From NCBI RefSeq assembly GCF_008905045.1, contig NZ_VWMY01000020.1, forward strand, positions 1 through 64,000: a DNA stretch of 64,000 nt. The letters are read 5' to 3'. Numbering within the stretch: position 1 is the first letter of the stretch; the number at the start of each line of letters is the position of its first letter. The position numbers and the translations under genes are program-made. A model generated the notes under the pieces. That model was not told the origin of the DNA. It saw only the letters and a program-made list of their open reading frames with translations, and made no database searches. Of this stretch, positions 1-8,538 are shown in pieces. Origin of the DNA: Streptomyces albicerus (lineage in GTDB: Bacteria; Actinomycetota; Actinomycetes; Streptomycetales; Streptomycetaceae).

Positions 1-86
1 GCACCGCACCCTCTACCAACCCGGGCACCAACAAACAGCCTGACCAAGCCCACAGACCTTGACCAAACAGATAGAAGCACCCCCCC

Positions 87-170
87 GGAGGATTGGCCGA
101 GCGGTAAGGCACCGGCTTGCTAAGCCGTGGTCAGGGTCTCCCTGCGCGTGTTCGATCCACGCATCCTCCG
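87..170 (+). tRNA. tRNA-Ser (anticodon GCT)
   Basis: Class II tRNA. The 7-bp acceptor stem GGAGGAT pairs with ATCCTCC at 163-169, followed by discriminator G. The anticodon loop TTGCTAA gives anticodon GCT. A long variable arm (CAGGG/CCCTG) and the T-arm GCGTG-TTCGATC-CACGC follow. The outermost anticodon-stem pair looks mismatched. CCA is not encoded. It lies about 1 kb from the seryl-tRNA synthetase gene, on the opposite strand. Confidence 0.93.
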
Positions 171-235
171 CGCGACGCTGTCGCTTTGACTTGGCGGGTT
201 TCGAGACGCCGCTTCGCGGCGAGTTTCCCCCACCC

Positions 236-256
236 GCCCGCCCTTTCAGGGCGGGC
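236..256. terminator. GC-rich hairpin between tRNA-Ser and the HAD gene
   Basis: Perfect 9-bp inverted repeat GCCCGCCCT-TTC-AGGGCGGGC between the convergent tRNA-Ser and HAD hydrolase genes. There is no T-tract, as is usual for actinomycete terminators. It could serve both directions. Confidence 0.5.
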
Positions 257-315
257 TCACCGCGCGGTGCCGGCGGCTTCTCGGGCGGCGGGCTGTGGAT
301 GGCAGAGGGAGTCGG

Positions 316-1164
316 CTAGCCGAGCAGCCTCTCCAGCACCACCGCGATGCCGTCCTCCTCGTTGGACAAGGTCACCTCGTCCGCCACAGCCTTGAGTTCC
401 TCGTGGGCGTTGGCCATCGCCACCCCGTATGCCGACCACGCGAACATCGGTATGTCGTTCGGCATGTCGCCGAAGGCGATCGTGTCGGTGGCCTTCACGC
501 CCAGTCGGCGGGCGGCCAGAGACAGGCCCGTGGCCTTCGACAGGCCGAGGGGGAGGATCTCCACGATGCCCTCGCCGGCCATCACGACGCTCACCAGACC
601 CCCCGCTGCCACCCGCGCGGCGGAAGCCAGCTCGTCGTCCGTGAGGTCGGGGCGCTGGATGTACATCTTGGTCAGGGGCGCGGCCCAGAGCTCGGCCACG
701 TCGGTGAACGGGACGGCCTTCAGCTGGCCCTGCACCCGGTAGCCGGGGCCGATCAGGACGTCACCGTCGACGCCGTCACGACTCGCGGCGAGGGCCAGCG
801 GGCCGACCTCCGCCTCGATCTTGGCGAGGGCGAGACCGGCCAGCTGCCGGTCGAGGGTCACCGATGTGAGCAGACGGCGCGCCCCCGCGTCGTACAGCTG
901 CGCGCCCTGACCGCACACCGCGAGCCCCTCGTATCCGAGTTCGTCGAGGATGTGCCGCGTCCAGGGCACCGCCCGGCCGGTGACGACGAGGTGCGCGGCG
1001 CCCGCCACGGTGACCGCGGCGAGCGCCTCGCGCGTACGCTCCGAGACCGTGTCGTCGGAGCGCAGCAACGTTCCGTCGAGGTCGGTCGCGACAAGCTTGT
1101 AAGGGAAGGACCCGCTCGACCCAGCGGATCCGGTCGACGCGGTCGACCCAGTGGCGCCGGTCAC
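316..1164 (-). CDS. HAD-superfamily Cof-type hydrolase
   Basis: Predicted cytosolic phosphatase of 282 aa in the Cof-like branch of the HAD superfamily; the substrate is probably a sugar phosphate or nucleotide, unknown here. The nucleophile motif DLDGTLL is near residue 28, the TGR motif (VVTGR) follows, and the Mg-binding motif GDMPNDIPMF lies near the C-terminus, so all catalytic motifs are present. The start is GTG and overlaps the serS stop as GTGA, so the two genes are probably translationally coupled. The first 20 residues are low-complexity Gly/Ser/Thr and may not be part of the fold. Confidence 0.88.
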   Translation of the reverse strand: MTGATGSTASTGSAGSSGSFPYKLVATDLDGTLLRSDDTVSERTREALAAVTVAGAAHLVVTGRAVPWTRHILDELGYEGLAVCGQGAQLYDAGARRLLTSVTLDRQLAGLALAKIEAEVGPLALAASRDGVDGDVLIGPGYRVQGQLKAVPFTDVAELWAAPLTKMYIQRPDLTDDELASAARVAAGGLVSVVMAGEGIVEILPLGLSKATGLSLAARRLGVKATDTIAFGDMPNDIPMFAWSAYGVAMANAHEELKAVADEVTLSNEEDGIAVVLERLLG

Positions 1165-2438
1165 TTGGAGATCGGCTCCAGCACCTCACGGCCGCCCAGA
1201 TACGGACGCAGCACCTCGGGCACCCGTACGGAGCCGTCGGCCTGCTGGTGGTTCTCCAGGATCGCCACGATCGTGCGCGGTACGGCGCACAGCGTGCCGT
1301 TCAGCGTCGCAAGGGGCTGCACCTTCTTGCCGTCGCGCATGCGCACCGAAAGTCGGCGGGCCTGGAAGCCGTCGCAGTTGGAGGCCGACGTCAGCTCGCG
1401 GTACTTGCCCTGGGTCGGGATCCACGCCTCGCAGTCGTACTTGCGCGAGGCGGACGCGCCCAGGTCGCCCGATGCCACGTCGATGACCTGGAAGGGCAGC
1501 CCGAGGCCGGTCAGCCACTGCTTCTCCCACTCCAGGAGCCGCTTGTGCTCGTTCTCCGCGTCCTCGGGAGCGACGTACGAGAACATCTCGACCTTGTCGA
1601 ACTGGTGCACACGGAAGATGCCGCGGGTGTCCTTGCCATACGTCCCGGCCTCGCGGCGGAAGCACGGCGAGAAGCCCGCGTAGCGCATCGGCAGCTGGTC
1701 GGCGTCGAGGATCTCGTCCATGTGGTACGCCGCGAGCGGGACCTCGGAGGTGCCGACCAGGTAGTAGTCGTCCTTCTCCAGGTGGTACACGTTGTCCGCG
1801 GCCTGGCCGAGGAAGCCGGTGCCCTCCATGGCGCGCGGGCGGACCAGCGCCGGGGTCAGCATCGGGACGAAGCCGGCCTCCGTGGCCTGCGCGATCGCCG
1901 CGTTGACGAGCGCCAGCTCCAGGAGCGCGCCGACGCCCGTGAGGTAGTAGAAGCGCGAGCCGGACACCTTGGCGCCGCGCTCGACGTCGATGGCGCCCAG
2001 TGCCTCGCCGAGCTCCAGGTGGTCCTTGGGCTCGAAGCCCTCGGCACCGAAGTCGCGGATCGTGCCGTGCGTCTCCAGGACGACGAAGTCCTCCTCGCCG
2101 CCGACCGGGACGTCGGGGTGCACGAGGTTGCCGAGCTGGAGCAGGAGGCGCTTGGTCTCCTCGTCCGCCTCGTGCTGCTCGGCGTCCGCCGCCTTGACGT
2201 CGGCGGCGAGCTGACCTGCCTTCTTCAGCAGCTCGGCCTTCTCGTCGCCCGAGGCCTTGGGGATCAGCTTGCCGAGCGCCCTCTGCTCGGAACGGAGCTT
2301 GTCGAAGCGGACGCCGGACGACCTGCGCCGCTCGTCGGCGGAGAGCAGGGTGTCGACGAGGGCGACATCCTCTCCACGGGCGCGCTGGGAGGCGCGAACA
2401 CGGTCGGGGTCCTCACGGAGCAGGCGAAGGTCAATCAC
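1161..2438 (-). CDS. serS: Seryl-tRNA synthetase
   Basis: Charges tRNA-Ser with serine in the cytosol (class II aminoacyl-tRNA synthetase, 425 aa, normal length). The N-terminal antiparallel coiled-coil arm that grips the long variable arm of tRNA-Ser covers about residues 30-105. The class II catalytic core follows, with motif 2 around FSPCFRREAG, then LTSASNCDGFQARR and motif 3 NGTLCAVPRTIVAILEN. The start is GTG (GTG-ATT-GAC). It is the first gene of a two-gene unit with the HAD hydrolase, and a tRNA-Ser gene lies just beyond. The promoter must lie in the 500-bp gap that also holds the DnaA-box cluster. Confidence 0.97.
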   Translation of the reverse strand: MIDLRLLREDPDRVRASQRARGEDVALVDTLLSADERRRSSGVRFDKLRSEQRALGKLIPKASGDEKAELLKKAGQLAADVKAADAEQHEADEETKRLLLQLGNLVHPDVPVGGEEDFVVLETHGTIRDFGAEGFEPKDHLELGEALGAIDVERGAKVSGSRFYYLTGVGALLELALVNAAIAQATEAGFVPMLTPALVRPRAMEGTGFLGQAADNVYHLEKDDYYLVGTSEVPLAAYHMDEILDADQLPMRYAGFSPCFRREAGTYGKDTRGIFRVHQFDKVEMFSYVAPEDAENEHKRLLEWEKQWLTGLGLPFQVIDVASGDLGASASRKYDCEAWIPTQGKYRELTSASNCDGFQARRLSVRMRDGKKVQPLATLNGTLCAVPRTIVAILENHQQADGSVRVPEVLRPYLGGREVLEPISK

Positions 2439-2595
2439 CCCTCAAGGCTACCGGTGCGGTGTTCCGGCCCACGACTCGGTATTCCGATCTGTCGTGTCTG
2501 TCACGTTATGGGGGAATTGCCATGTTGTGTCAATGAAAGAAGCTCGGTTCCCTTGAATGGGGCACCCGGGAAGCAGCGGGTTGACTCGATTCCCT

Positions 2596-2934
2596 TGTGG
2601 AGAACGGGACTTGGGAGCGGGGTTGTCCACAGAACTCCACACCTCCGAGAAGTTATCCACAGGCTGTGCGAAAGATCTGTGGACATCGGAAGTGATCATT
2701 CTGAATGCCGTGTCCGGGACGGGGAATTCCCGAGCCAAACCCGCCTTACACGCACTTTCGAGTGGAAATGGTTCGCTCTAAGGGATTGGTGCACAGAAAC
2801 GGGTGGACGAAGGGTGACGTGCCGGGCTGTGGACGCAGATGTGGGTTGTAGGCCGATTTGTCGACTGAGTCGTGCTTCGTTGTCGACTTGTCCCCAGGTC
2901 GAGAAGCACCCCTGTGGATAACTTCTGTGGACGA
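2596..2934. promoter_or_regulatory. Cluster of DnaA boxes in the serS-pheA gap (datA-like candidate)
   Basis: The 519-bp serS-pheA gap holds no convincing gene but many 9-mers close to the Streptomyces DnaA box TTRTCCACA. Perfect: TTGTCCACA at 2623-2631, TTATCCACA at 2653-2661, and on the minus strand TTATCCACA at 2913-2921. One mismatch: minus-strand ATGTCCACA at 2678-2686, TCGTCCACA at 2926-2934 and TTCTCCACA at 2596-2604; plus-strand TTGTCCCCA at 2888-2896. GCGTCCACA (2828-2836, minus) and AACTCCACA (2633-2641) are weaker. No dnaA or dnaN is adjacent, so this is not oriC. DnaA-box clusters outside oriC that lower initiation frequency have been reported in Streptomyces. Confidence 0.75.
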
Positions 2935-2957
2935 AGACAATCTGCAGGTAGGACTGA

Positions 2958-3890
2958 CTAGAACCGGCCGTCCTGGCAGCGCGCCAGCCAGTCCGAGGCC
3001 GCTGCGAACTCGCCGTCCGATGTACCGGCCCGCGGTGCGCTTACGTCCTTGGGGTCGACCTCGGCCCGTGGATAGGACCCGAGATACCGCACCTGCGCAC
3101 AGACCCGCTTGAGCCCCATCAGCGCCTCGCCCAACCGCCGGTCCGCGATGTGCCCCTCCGCGTCGATGGCGAAGCAGTAGTTGCCGATGCCCTCGCCGGT
3201 CGGCCGGGACTGCAGCAGCATCAGGTTGACCCCGCGTCCTGCGAATTCCTGGAGCAGTTCGAGCAGAGCACCCGGGTGGTCGTCGCGCTGCCAGATGACC
3301 ACGGACGTCTTGTCCGCGCCGGTCGGCGCCGCGGGCCGCGCGGGCTTGCCCACCAGCACGAACCGGGTCTGCGCGTTCTCCGCGTCGTGGATCCCGGTCT
3401 CGAGCGCCTCCAGGCCGTACCGTGCCGCCGCGAACTCGCCCGCGAAGGCCGCGTCGTAACGCCCCTCCTGCACGAGGCGGGCGCCGTCCGCGTTGGAGGC
3501 CGCCGACTCCCAGATGACGTCCGGGAGGTTGCTCTTCATCCAGTTGCGCACCTGCGGTTGCGCGGCCGGGTGCGCGGTGACCGTCTTGATCTCCGAGAGC
3601 TTCGTGCCGGGGCGGGCCAGCAGCGCGAAGGTGATCGAGAGGAGCACCTCACGGTAGATCATCAGCGGCTCACCGACGGCCAGTTCGTCGACCGTCGTGG
3701 TGATGCCACCCTCGACGGAGTTCTCGATCGGCACGAACGCGGCCTCGGCCTCGCCGGCCCGGACCGCGTCGAGGGCGGCGGGCACGGACACCATCGGGAT
3801 GAGCTGCCGGGTGGCCGACTCCGGAAGCGTCCGCAGGGCGACTTCGGTGAAGGTGCCCTCGGGGCCGAGATACGCGTAGCTGGCTGGCAT
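2958..3890 (-). CDS. pheA: Prephenate dehydratase
   Basis: Converts prephenate to phenylpyruvate in phenylalanine biosynthesis (310 aa). The N-terminus starts directly in the PDT domain (YAYLGPEGTFTEVAL). The conserved TRF motif (NAQTRFVLVG) ends the catalytic region. A C-terminal ACT domain for phenylalanine feedback is recognisable from GALLELLQEF and QSRP around residues 205-225. It is a monofunctional enzyme without a chorismate mutase domain, as usual in actinomycetes. The ATG at 3888-3890 begins the homologous sequence, so the start is secure. Confidence 0.95.
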   Translation of the reverse strand: MPASYAYLGPEGTFTEVALRTLPESATRQLIPMVSVPAALDAVRAGEAEAAFVPIENSVEGGITTTVDELAVGEPLMIYREVLLSITFALLARPGTKLSEIKTVTAHPAAQPQVRNWMKSNLPDVIWESAASNADGARLVQEGRYDAAFAGEFAAARYGLEALETGIHDAENAQTRFVLVGKPARPAAPTGADKTSVVIWQRDDHPGALLELLQEFAGRGVNLMLLQSRPTGEGIGNYCFAIDAEGHIADRRLGEALMGLKRVCAQVRYLGSYPRAEVDPKDVSAPRAGTSDGEFAAASDWLARCQDGRF

Positions 3891-3960
3891 GGCCTCACCC
3901 TAATGGGCCTTGCGAAGCCCGGCTCATGCTTCCGGGCCCGGTCGCCTCAGCGGGCGATTC

Positions 3961-5427
3961 TCACCCCTCCAGCAACTTCTGCCCCACGTACTCCCCCTTC
4001 GCCGCCCCGCCCGGCACCGCGAACAGTCCGCTTGCCTCGTGCCGGATGAACGTGGAGAGCGCGTCACCGCGGTCGAGCTTGCGCTGCACCGGGACGAAGC
4101 CGCGCAGCGGGTCGGCCTGCCAGCAGACGAAGAGCAGGCCCGCGTCCGGTACACCGTCGGCGTCGAAGCCGTCGTGGAAGGAGAACGGCCTGCGGAGCAT
4201 CGCGGCGCCGCCGTTCTCGTCGGGCCGGGTGATGCGGGCGTGCGCGTTGATGGGGACGACCAGCTTGCCGTCGGCGTCGGTCTTCTCCAGGTCCATCTCG
4301 GTCGTCTCGGTGCCGCCGGACAGCGGTGCCCCGTCCGACTTCCGGCGCCCGATCACGTCCTCCTGGTCCTTGACCGAGAGCTTCTCCCAGTCGTCGAGGA
4401 GCATCCGGATGCGGCGTACGACGGCGTACGAGCCGCCGGCCATCCACGACGGGTCGCCCGCGTCGGGTACGAAGATCCGCTGGTCGAAGTCGGACTCCGA
4501 CGGCTTGGGATTGCGTGTGCCGTCGATCTGTCCCATCAGGTTGCGGGCCGTCATCGGGTGGGAGGTGGCGCCGGGCGAGCGGTTGAAGCCGTTCATCTGC
4601 CAGCGCACCCTGGCCGCCTGCCCCGCGTCCTTCTGGATCGCGCGCAGGGCGTGGAAGGCGACCAGGGCGTCGTTCGCGCCGATCTGCACCCACAGATCGC
4701 CGTTGCTGCGCGCCTTGTCGAGGTGGTCCGAGGAGAAGTCGGGCAGCGGGTCGAGGGCGATCGGGCGCTGCTTCTCCAGTCCCGTACGGGCGAAGAAACT
4801 GTGGCCGAAGCCGAAGGTGACCGTGAGGGACGAGGGCCCGGCGTCGCGTGCCACGTCCGTGTCGCCGTTCGCGGCCGCCTCGCCCGCCATCAGGCGCTGG
4901 GCGGTCGCCGACCAGCGTCGCAGCAGGGCGGCCGCCTCCTTCCGGCCCGCGCCCGCCGCCAGGTCGAAGGCGACGAGGTGGCCGCGGGCCTGCAGGGCGG
5001 TCGTGATGCCGGGCTGATGTTTCCCGTGAAACATCACCTCGTCCGCGCCGAGCGAGGTGAGGGGCGCGGTCTGGTCGGAGGGCGCGGCGGCATACCCGGC
5101 CGCCCCGCCCGCAGCGCCGAGCGCGAGCCCGGTGGCACCGGCGGTACCGAGCAGACGGCGCCGCGAAATGGCCCCCTTGGGAGAGGCCTCCTGCGATTCC
5201 TGAGAAACGGCCTCCCCAAGGGGCCCGTTTCCGGAAGAAGCTTTCTTGGGGGAGGCCTTTTGGGCCGGGGCTCCCTGGGAGGCACCCCCCTGACCAAGGG
5301 CCCCTTCGCCAGCGGCACTCGAAGACGTAGCGGTACTCGAAGACGAAGCGGTACCTGAAGACTTCGAGGTGCCTGAAGACTTGGAGGTACCCGAGGGCGA
5401 CGTCTCCGGAGTGGACTGTTCAGCCAT
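3961..5427 (-). CDS. dtpA: DyP-type heme peroxidase, Tat-exported (DtpA/EfeB family)
   Basis: Heme dye-decolorising peroxidase of 488 aa. In S. lividans the homologue DtpA is a Tat substrate needed to mature the copper oxidase GlxA, and its gene sits in the same copper operon. Evidence: twin-arginine signal SRRRLLGTAGATGLALGAAGG at about residues 88-108, the DyP GxxDG motif in MGQIDGTRNP, and the C-terminal heme region around HARITRPDENG. The start ATG (5425-5427) lies 8 bp after the copCD stop. The 88-residue n-region before the twin arginines is unusually long, Ser/Thr/Ala-rich, and contains hexapeptide repeats from an 18-bp DNA repeat. A shorter start is possible but no other ATG fits. An internal parS-like site overlaps codons for MFHGKH. 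Confidence 0.9.
   Translation of the reverse strand: MAEQSTPETSPSGTSKSSGTSKSSGTASSSSTATSSSAAGEGALGQGGASQGAPAQKASPKKASSGNGPLGEAVSQESQEASPKGAISRRRLLGTAGATGLALGAAGGAAGYAAAPSDQTAPLTSLGADEVMFHGKHQPGITTALQARGHLVAFDLAAGAGRKEAAALLRRWSATAQRLMAGEAAANGDTDVARDAGPSSLTVTFGFGHSFFARTGLEKQRPIALDPLPDFSSDHLDKARSNGDLWVQIGANDALVAFHALRAIQKDAGQAARVRWQMNGFNRSPGATSHPMTARNLMGQIDGTRNPKPSESDFDQRIFVPDAGDPSWMAGGSYAVVRRIRMLLDDWEKLSVKDQEDVIGRRKSDGAPLSGGTETTEMDLEKTDADGKLVVPINAHARITRPDENGGAAMLRRPFSFHDGFDADGVPDAGLLFVCWQADPLRGFVPVQRKLDRGDALSTFIRHEASGLFAVPGGAAKGEYVGQKLLEG
5018..5033. other. parS-like ParB site inside dtpA
   Basis: TGTTTCCCGTGAAACA differs from the canonical parS 16-mer TGTTTCACGTGAAACA at one central base. It is flanked by GA/TC, extending the symmetry. 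It falls within dtpA coding sequence. Streptomyces carry many parS copies clustered around oriC, some of them inside genes. Confidence 0.7.
5318..5389. repeat. 18-bp tandem repeat, four imperfect copies
   Basis: Units CTCGAAGACGTAGCGGTA (5318-5335), CTCGAAGACGAAGCGGTA (5336-5353), CCTGAAGACTTCGAGGTG (5354-5371) and CCTGAAGACTTGGAGGTA (5372-5389). Because the unit is a multiple of three, it encodes in-frame GTSKSS-like hexapeptides in the DtpA n-region and could vary in copy number without frameshift. Confidence 0.85.
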
Positions 5428-5435
5428 GGTGTCGT

Positions 5436-7352
5436 TCAGCCGATCTGCGCGTTCTTGTCCACGGTCACCTGGTCGATGTCGGAGGTCCGCACGGTGACCG
5501 CGACATTCCAGTTGCCCGCCATAGGGATCTGCACCCCGTTCGCCGTCCAGTGCCCGGTGGCGATGCGGTCGGGGACCACGGGCAGCGGCCCGATGTCCTT
5601 CGACTCGAGGGTGAAGGCGACCTTGACCTCGGGGATGTCGAAGGCCCTGCCGTTCGGTCGCTCCACGAAGACGTGCATTTCGTTGCCGCCGACGCGGGCC
5701 GGGTCGATTTCGACGCGGGCGATGCCCTTGCCGTCCTGGCCGCCCGTGTCGAAGGGGATGTCCAGGGACAGTGCCGCACCGGGCTCCTGCGAGGTGGCGG
5801 TGGCGGCCTTCGCGTCCTCCTCCGTGCGCCCCGGCTCCGTGGAGGTCAGTACGGTCGTGACGGCCAGCAGGACCACCGCGACGCCCGCCTCGGCGAGCAC
5901 CGAGCGGCGCAGGCCCGAGCGGAGCGGGTCGGCGTCCCGGAGGCGCTTCTCGCGCGTGGTGGCCACCGCGGCCCGCTGCCGGGCCAGTTGGGCGGCCCGC
6001 TTGCTGTCCCCGCCGCCCGCCCGTACGGCGGCCGGCTCCTTCTCGGCTTTGCGGTCGTCCTTCGCCGAGGCAGCGGACGAGGCCGTCACTGAAGCCTTCG
6101 CCGAGGCCTTCACGGTCTCCGCGGCGGGTGCCTGCGACAACTGCGTGGTCCAGCGCCGCGAGATCCACGCGATGCCGACCAGGACGACCACCAGGCCGAC
6201 CTTGACCAGGAGCAACTGCCCGTACGACGTCCCCGTGAGCGCCGACCAGGAGCCGACCTGCCGCCACGACTGGTAGATCCCGGTCGCGATCAGTACGGCC
6301 ACGCTGCCGAACGCGAGGCGGGAGAAGCGGCGTACGGCGGACGGTTCGAGGGACGGCGCGCGGTAGAGGGCCATGAGCAGCGTCGACAGACCGCCGAGCC
6401 AGACGGCGACGGCGAGCAGATGCAGCACGTCGACGGGCATCGCGATCCCTGTCTGGATGCCGGTCGAGGCGTGCTCGGCCATCGCCCAGGTCGCGGCAAG
6501 ACCTGCCGCCACGACGAACCCTCCGATGGCCAGCCCGAAGGTCAGATCGCCCTTCTCCTTGTCGTCGTCGCGCTTCTCATACGCTCCGAAGAGCACGGCG
6601 ATGAACAGCGCGGCCGCGGCGAGCAGCAGCAGCCGCGAGACCAGGGCCGCACCCGTCTTGGTCTGCAGCACCTGACTGAGCAGGGTCAGGTCGAAGATGT
6701 CCCCGACCTTCCCCGAGCCGGTGTACGAGCCGCGCAGCAGCAGCATGGCGAGCGTGGCCCCGGTCAGCGCGAGCCATCCCGAGACCACGAGCCGCTGCAC
6801 CGGCCGCACGCCGGCGCCCCGCTGCCAGCAGGCCAGCACGAAGGCCGCGCCGCCGACCAGGAGAACGAATCCCGCGTACGAGACATAGCGTGCGAATCCA
6901 TAGAGTCCGCCTACGACTCCGCCGCCCGCCTCCTGGTCGGACACGGCGACGGAGGTCTTCGAGGGTGCTCCGATGGAGAAGGTGAAGGCCCCGGAGACGG
7001 GGTGGCTGTCCGCCGACACCACCTGGTAGGTGACGGTGAACGTGCCGTCGGGCAGGCCCGAGTGCAGCTTCACGGCGTATGTGTTCGTGCCCTGTTCGGA
7101 CGTCTTGCCGGCGTCGACGCGCTCGCCCTTGGGGTCGAGCACGCGGACCGAGCCGTCGGACATCGCGACCTTCTCGGAGAAGGTGAGCGACACCTGGGAG
7201 GGCGCCTCGTCGACCACCGCTCCCTGCTGGGGGTCGCTCCCGGTCAGCGCGGCGTGCGCGGAGACGGGCACGGCCCCGGCGAGGAGCGCGCCGGTGACGG
7301 CGAGGAGCAGCAACAGCAGCGTCCGGACGCGGGGAGCGATGGCCTGACTCAA
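5436..7352 (-). CDS. CopC-CopD fusion copper-handling membrane protein
   Basis: 638-aa fusion. A signal peptide (to VSAHA) leads into a periplasm-type CopC domain whose mature N-terminus begins HAALTGSDP, the His expected to bind copper; a second conserved His is in SADSHPVSGAF. About eight CopD-type membrane helices occupy residues 165-400. A charged cytoplasmic linker with a basic stretch is followed by another helix and a C-terminal YtkA-like beta domain (about residues 530-638). Start is TTG at 7352 behind GGGAGGG. Fourth of the five downstream genes in the leftward copper operon, 15 bp after the PCuAC stop on the other side and 8 bp before dtpA. Probable role: copper uptake or transfer across the membrane for secreted and cuproenzyme maturation. 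Confidence 0.88.
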   Translation of the reverse strand: MSQAIAPRVRTLLLLLLAVTGALLAGAVPVSAHAALTGSDPQQGAVVDEAPSQVSLTFSEKVAMSDGSVRVLDPKGERVDAGKTSEQGTNTYAVKLHSGLPDGTFTVTYQVVSADSHPVSGAFTFSIGAPSKTSVAVSDQEAGGGVVGGLYGFARYVSYAGFVLLVGGAAFVLACWQRGAGVRPVQRLVVSGWLALTGATLAMLLLRGSYTGSGKVGDIFDLTLLSQVLQTKTGAALVSRLLLLAAAALFIAVLFGAYEKRDDDKEKGDLTFGLAIGGFVVAAGLAATWAMAEHASTGIQTGIAMPVDVLHLLAVAVWLGGLSTLLMALYRAPSLEPSAVRRFSRLAFGSVAVLIATGIYQSWRQVGSWSALTGTSYGQLLLVKVGLVVVLVGIAWISRRWTTQLSQAPAAETVKASAKASVTASSAASAKDDRKAEKEPAAVRAGGGDSKRAAQLARQRAAVATTREKRLRDADPLRSGLRRSVLAEAGVAVVLLAVTTVLTSTEPGRTEEDAKAATATSQEPGAALSLDIPFDTGGQDGKGIARVEIDPARVGGNEMHVFVERPNGRAFDIPEVKVAFTLESKDIGPLPVVPDRIATGHWTANGVQIPMAGNWNVAVTVRTSDIDQVTVDKNAQIG

Positions 7353-7366
7353 CGGTGGTCCCTCCC

Positions 7367-7867
7367 TCAGTGGTGCGACTTCGTGGACGATTGCGGAGAC
7401 GACTTCGTGGCCGCCGCCGGCCGGTAGGTGGCGGACTTCACCGGCATCTCGACCTTGATCGCCTCGGACTTCGTGAAGTGCAGCTCCAGGGACACCTTCT
7501 CGCCCTCCTTCGGCTTGCGCTTCAGCTTCTCGAACATGAGGTGGTTGCCGCCGCTCTCTAGGGCGAGCTTGCCGTGGGCCGGGATGTCGAGGGCCTTGAC
7601 CTCCGTCATCGACTGCCCGGATGTCGCGTGGAGCGTGACCTCGCCGGCGATGTCGCTGGTGACGGAGGACAACCTGTCGTCGGCCCCGCTGTCGTTGGCG
7701 ATGACGAGGAAACCGGCCGCCATGGAGTCCGAGACCGGCTGCGGCATGTAGGCCGAGCCGACGGACAGTTCGGGCCCCGACTTGCCGGAGTCCGAGTCGC
7801 CGCAGCCCGCCAGGGTGAGGGCCGCCGCCATGACGAGGGCACCCGCGGACGCCGTACGACGGGTCAC
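7367..7867 (-). CDS. PCuAC-type copper chaperone lipoprotein (ECuC-like)
   Basis: 166-aa extracytoplasmic copper chaperone of the PCuAC/DUF461 family. The lipoprotein signal ends in the lipobox LAGC. The copper motif is visible as VTLHATSGQSM followed later by HLMF (the family's H-x-M pattern). In S. lividans the equivalent protein is called ECuC and is encoded next to Sco. The GTG start at 7867 overlaps the Sco stop as GTGA, so the two are coupled. The tail is Ser/Lys/His-rich and ends in KSHH. The nearest in-frame upstream region belongs to the sco gene in another frame and was excluded. Confidence 0.9.
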   Translation of the reverse strand: MTRRTASAGALVMAAALTLAGCGDSDSGKSGPELSVGSAYMPQPVSDSMAAGFLVIANDSGADDRLSSVTSDIAGEVTLHATSGQSMTEVKALDIPAHGKLALESGGNHLMFEKLKRKPKEGEKVSLELHFTKSEAIKVEMPVKSATYRPAAATKSSPQSSTKSHH

Positions 7868-8538
7868 GGCTTCTCGCCCTTGATCAGCTTGGGCAGGTCC
7901 TTGGTGTAGTCGTCGACGGTGGCGTCCTCGCCGTACAGCACGTAACCGCCGTCGGTCTTCGGGGAGAAGGCGATGACCTGCGTGCCGTGCATCGAGGTGA
8001 CCTTGCCGTTCTTCTCCTTCTTCGGCGCCTCGATGGTGATGCCGAGCGTCCGGGCACCCCCCTGGATCGTCGCGAAGGAGCCGGTCAGGCCGACGACATC
8101 CGGGTCGATGCCCTTGAGCCACTTGCCGAGCGCGGCGGGGGTGTCCCGCTCCGGGTCGGTGGTGACGAACACGATCTGCAGCGAGTCCTTCTCGGCCTGG
8201 GACAACTGCTTGTCCTGGGCCAGCTGCTTCTTGGCGACCGCGACGTTGTTCATCGTCAGCGGGCAGATGTCGGGGCAGTTGGTGTAGCCGAAGTAGATCA
8301 GCGTCGGCTTGCCCTTGGTCGCCGCGCGGAGGTCGTACTTCTTGCCCTGCGTGTCGGTGAGGACGAGGTCCGGCTTCTCGAACGGCTTGTCGAGGACCGT
8401 CGCGGCCTTGTCGGAACCGGCCTCGGCGGACACCTCGGCGACGGCGTTGCCGCTGTCGGCGTCACCGCTGCCGCAGGCGGAGAGGGTCAGAGCGGCCGCG
8501 GCGAACAGGGCGGCGACGGCGTATGTCTTCTTGCGCAT
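7864..8538 (-). CDS. sco: Sco1/SenC copper chaperone lipoprotein
   Basis: 224-aa thioredoxin-fold copper protein anchored by a lipobox (TLSAC). The copper-binding CxxxC is NCPDICPLTMNN, and a conserved His lies in SMHGTQVIAF near the C-terminus. Sco proteins deliver copper to cytochrome oxidase CuA; in S. lividans Sco is also needed for development and GlxA maturation. The start ATG at 8538 begins the signal MRKKTYAVAAL; upstream in-frame sequence lacks family similarity. Operon with PCuAC downstream and YcnI upstream (93-bp gap). Confidence 0.93.
   Translation of the reverse strand: MRKKTYAVAALFAAAALTLSACGSGDADSGNAVAEVSAEAGSDKAATVLDKPFEKPDLVLTDTQGKKYDLRAATKGKPTLIYFGYTNCPDICPLTMNNVAVAKKQLAQDKQLSQAEKDSLQIVFVTTDPERDTPAALGKWLKGIDPDVVGLTGSFATIQGGARTLGITIEAPKKEKNGKVTSMHGTQVIAFSPKTDGGYVLYGEDATVDDYTKDLPKLIKGEKP

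Noticed and set aside
2596..2934. oriC
   Set aside because: DnaA boxes are present but dnaA, dnaN and the much larger box array of a Streptomyces origin are absent; a secondary cluster is more likely.
3961..6267. A 768-aa reading frame running from dtpA into copCD
   Set aside because: The upstream part is an antisense-free but out-of-frame shadow of copCD; only the portion from ATG 5427 has peroxidase and Tat features.
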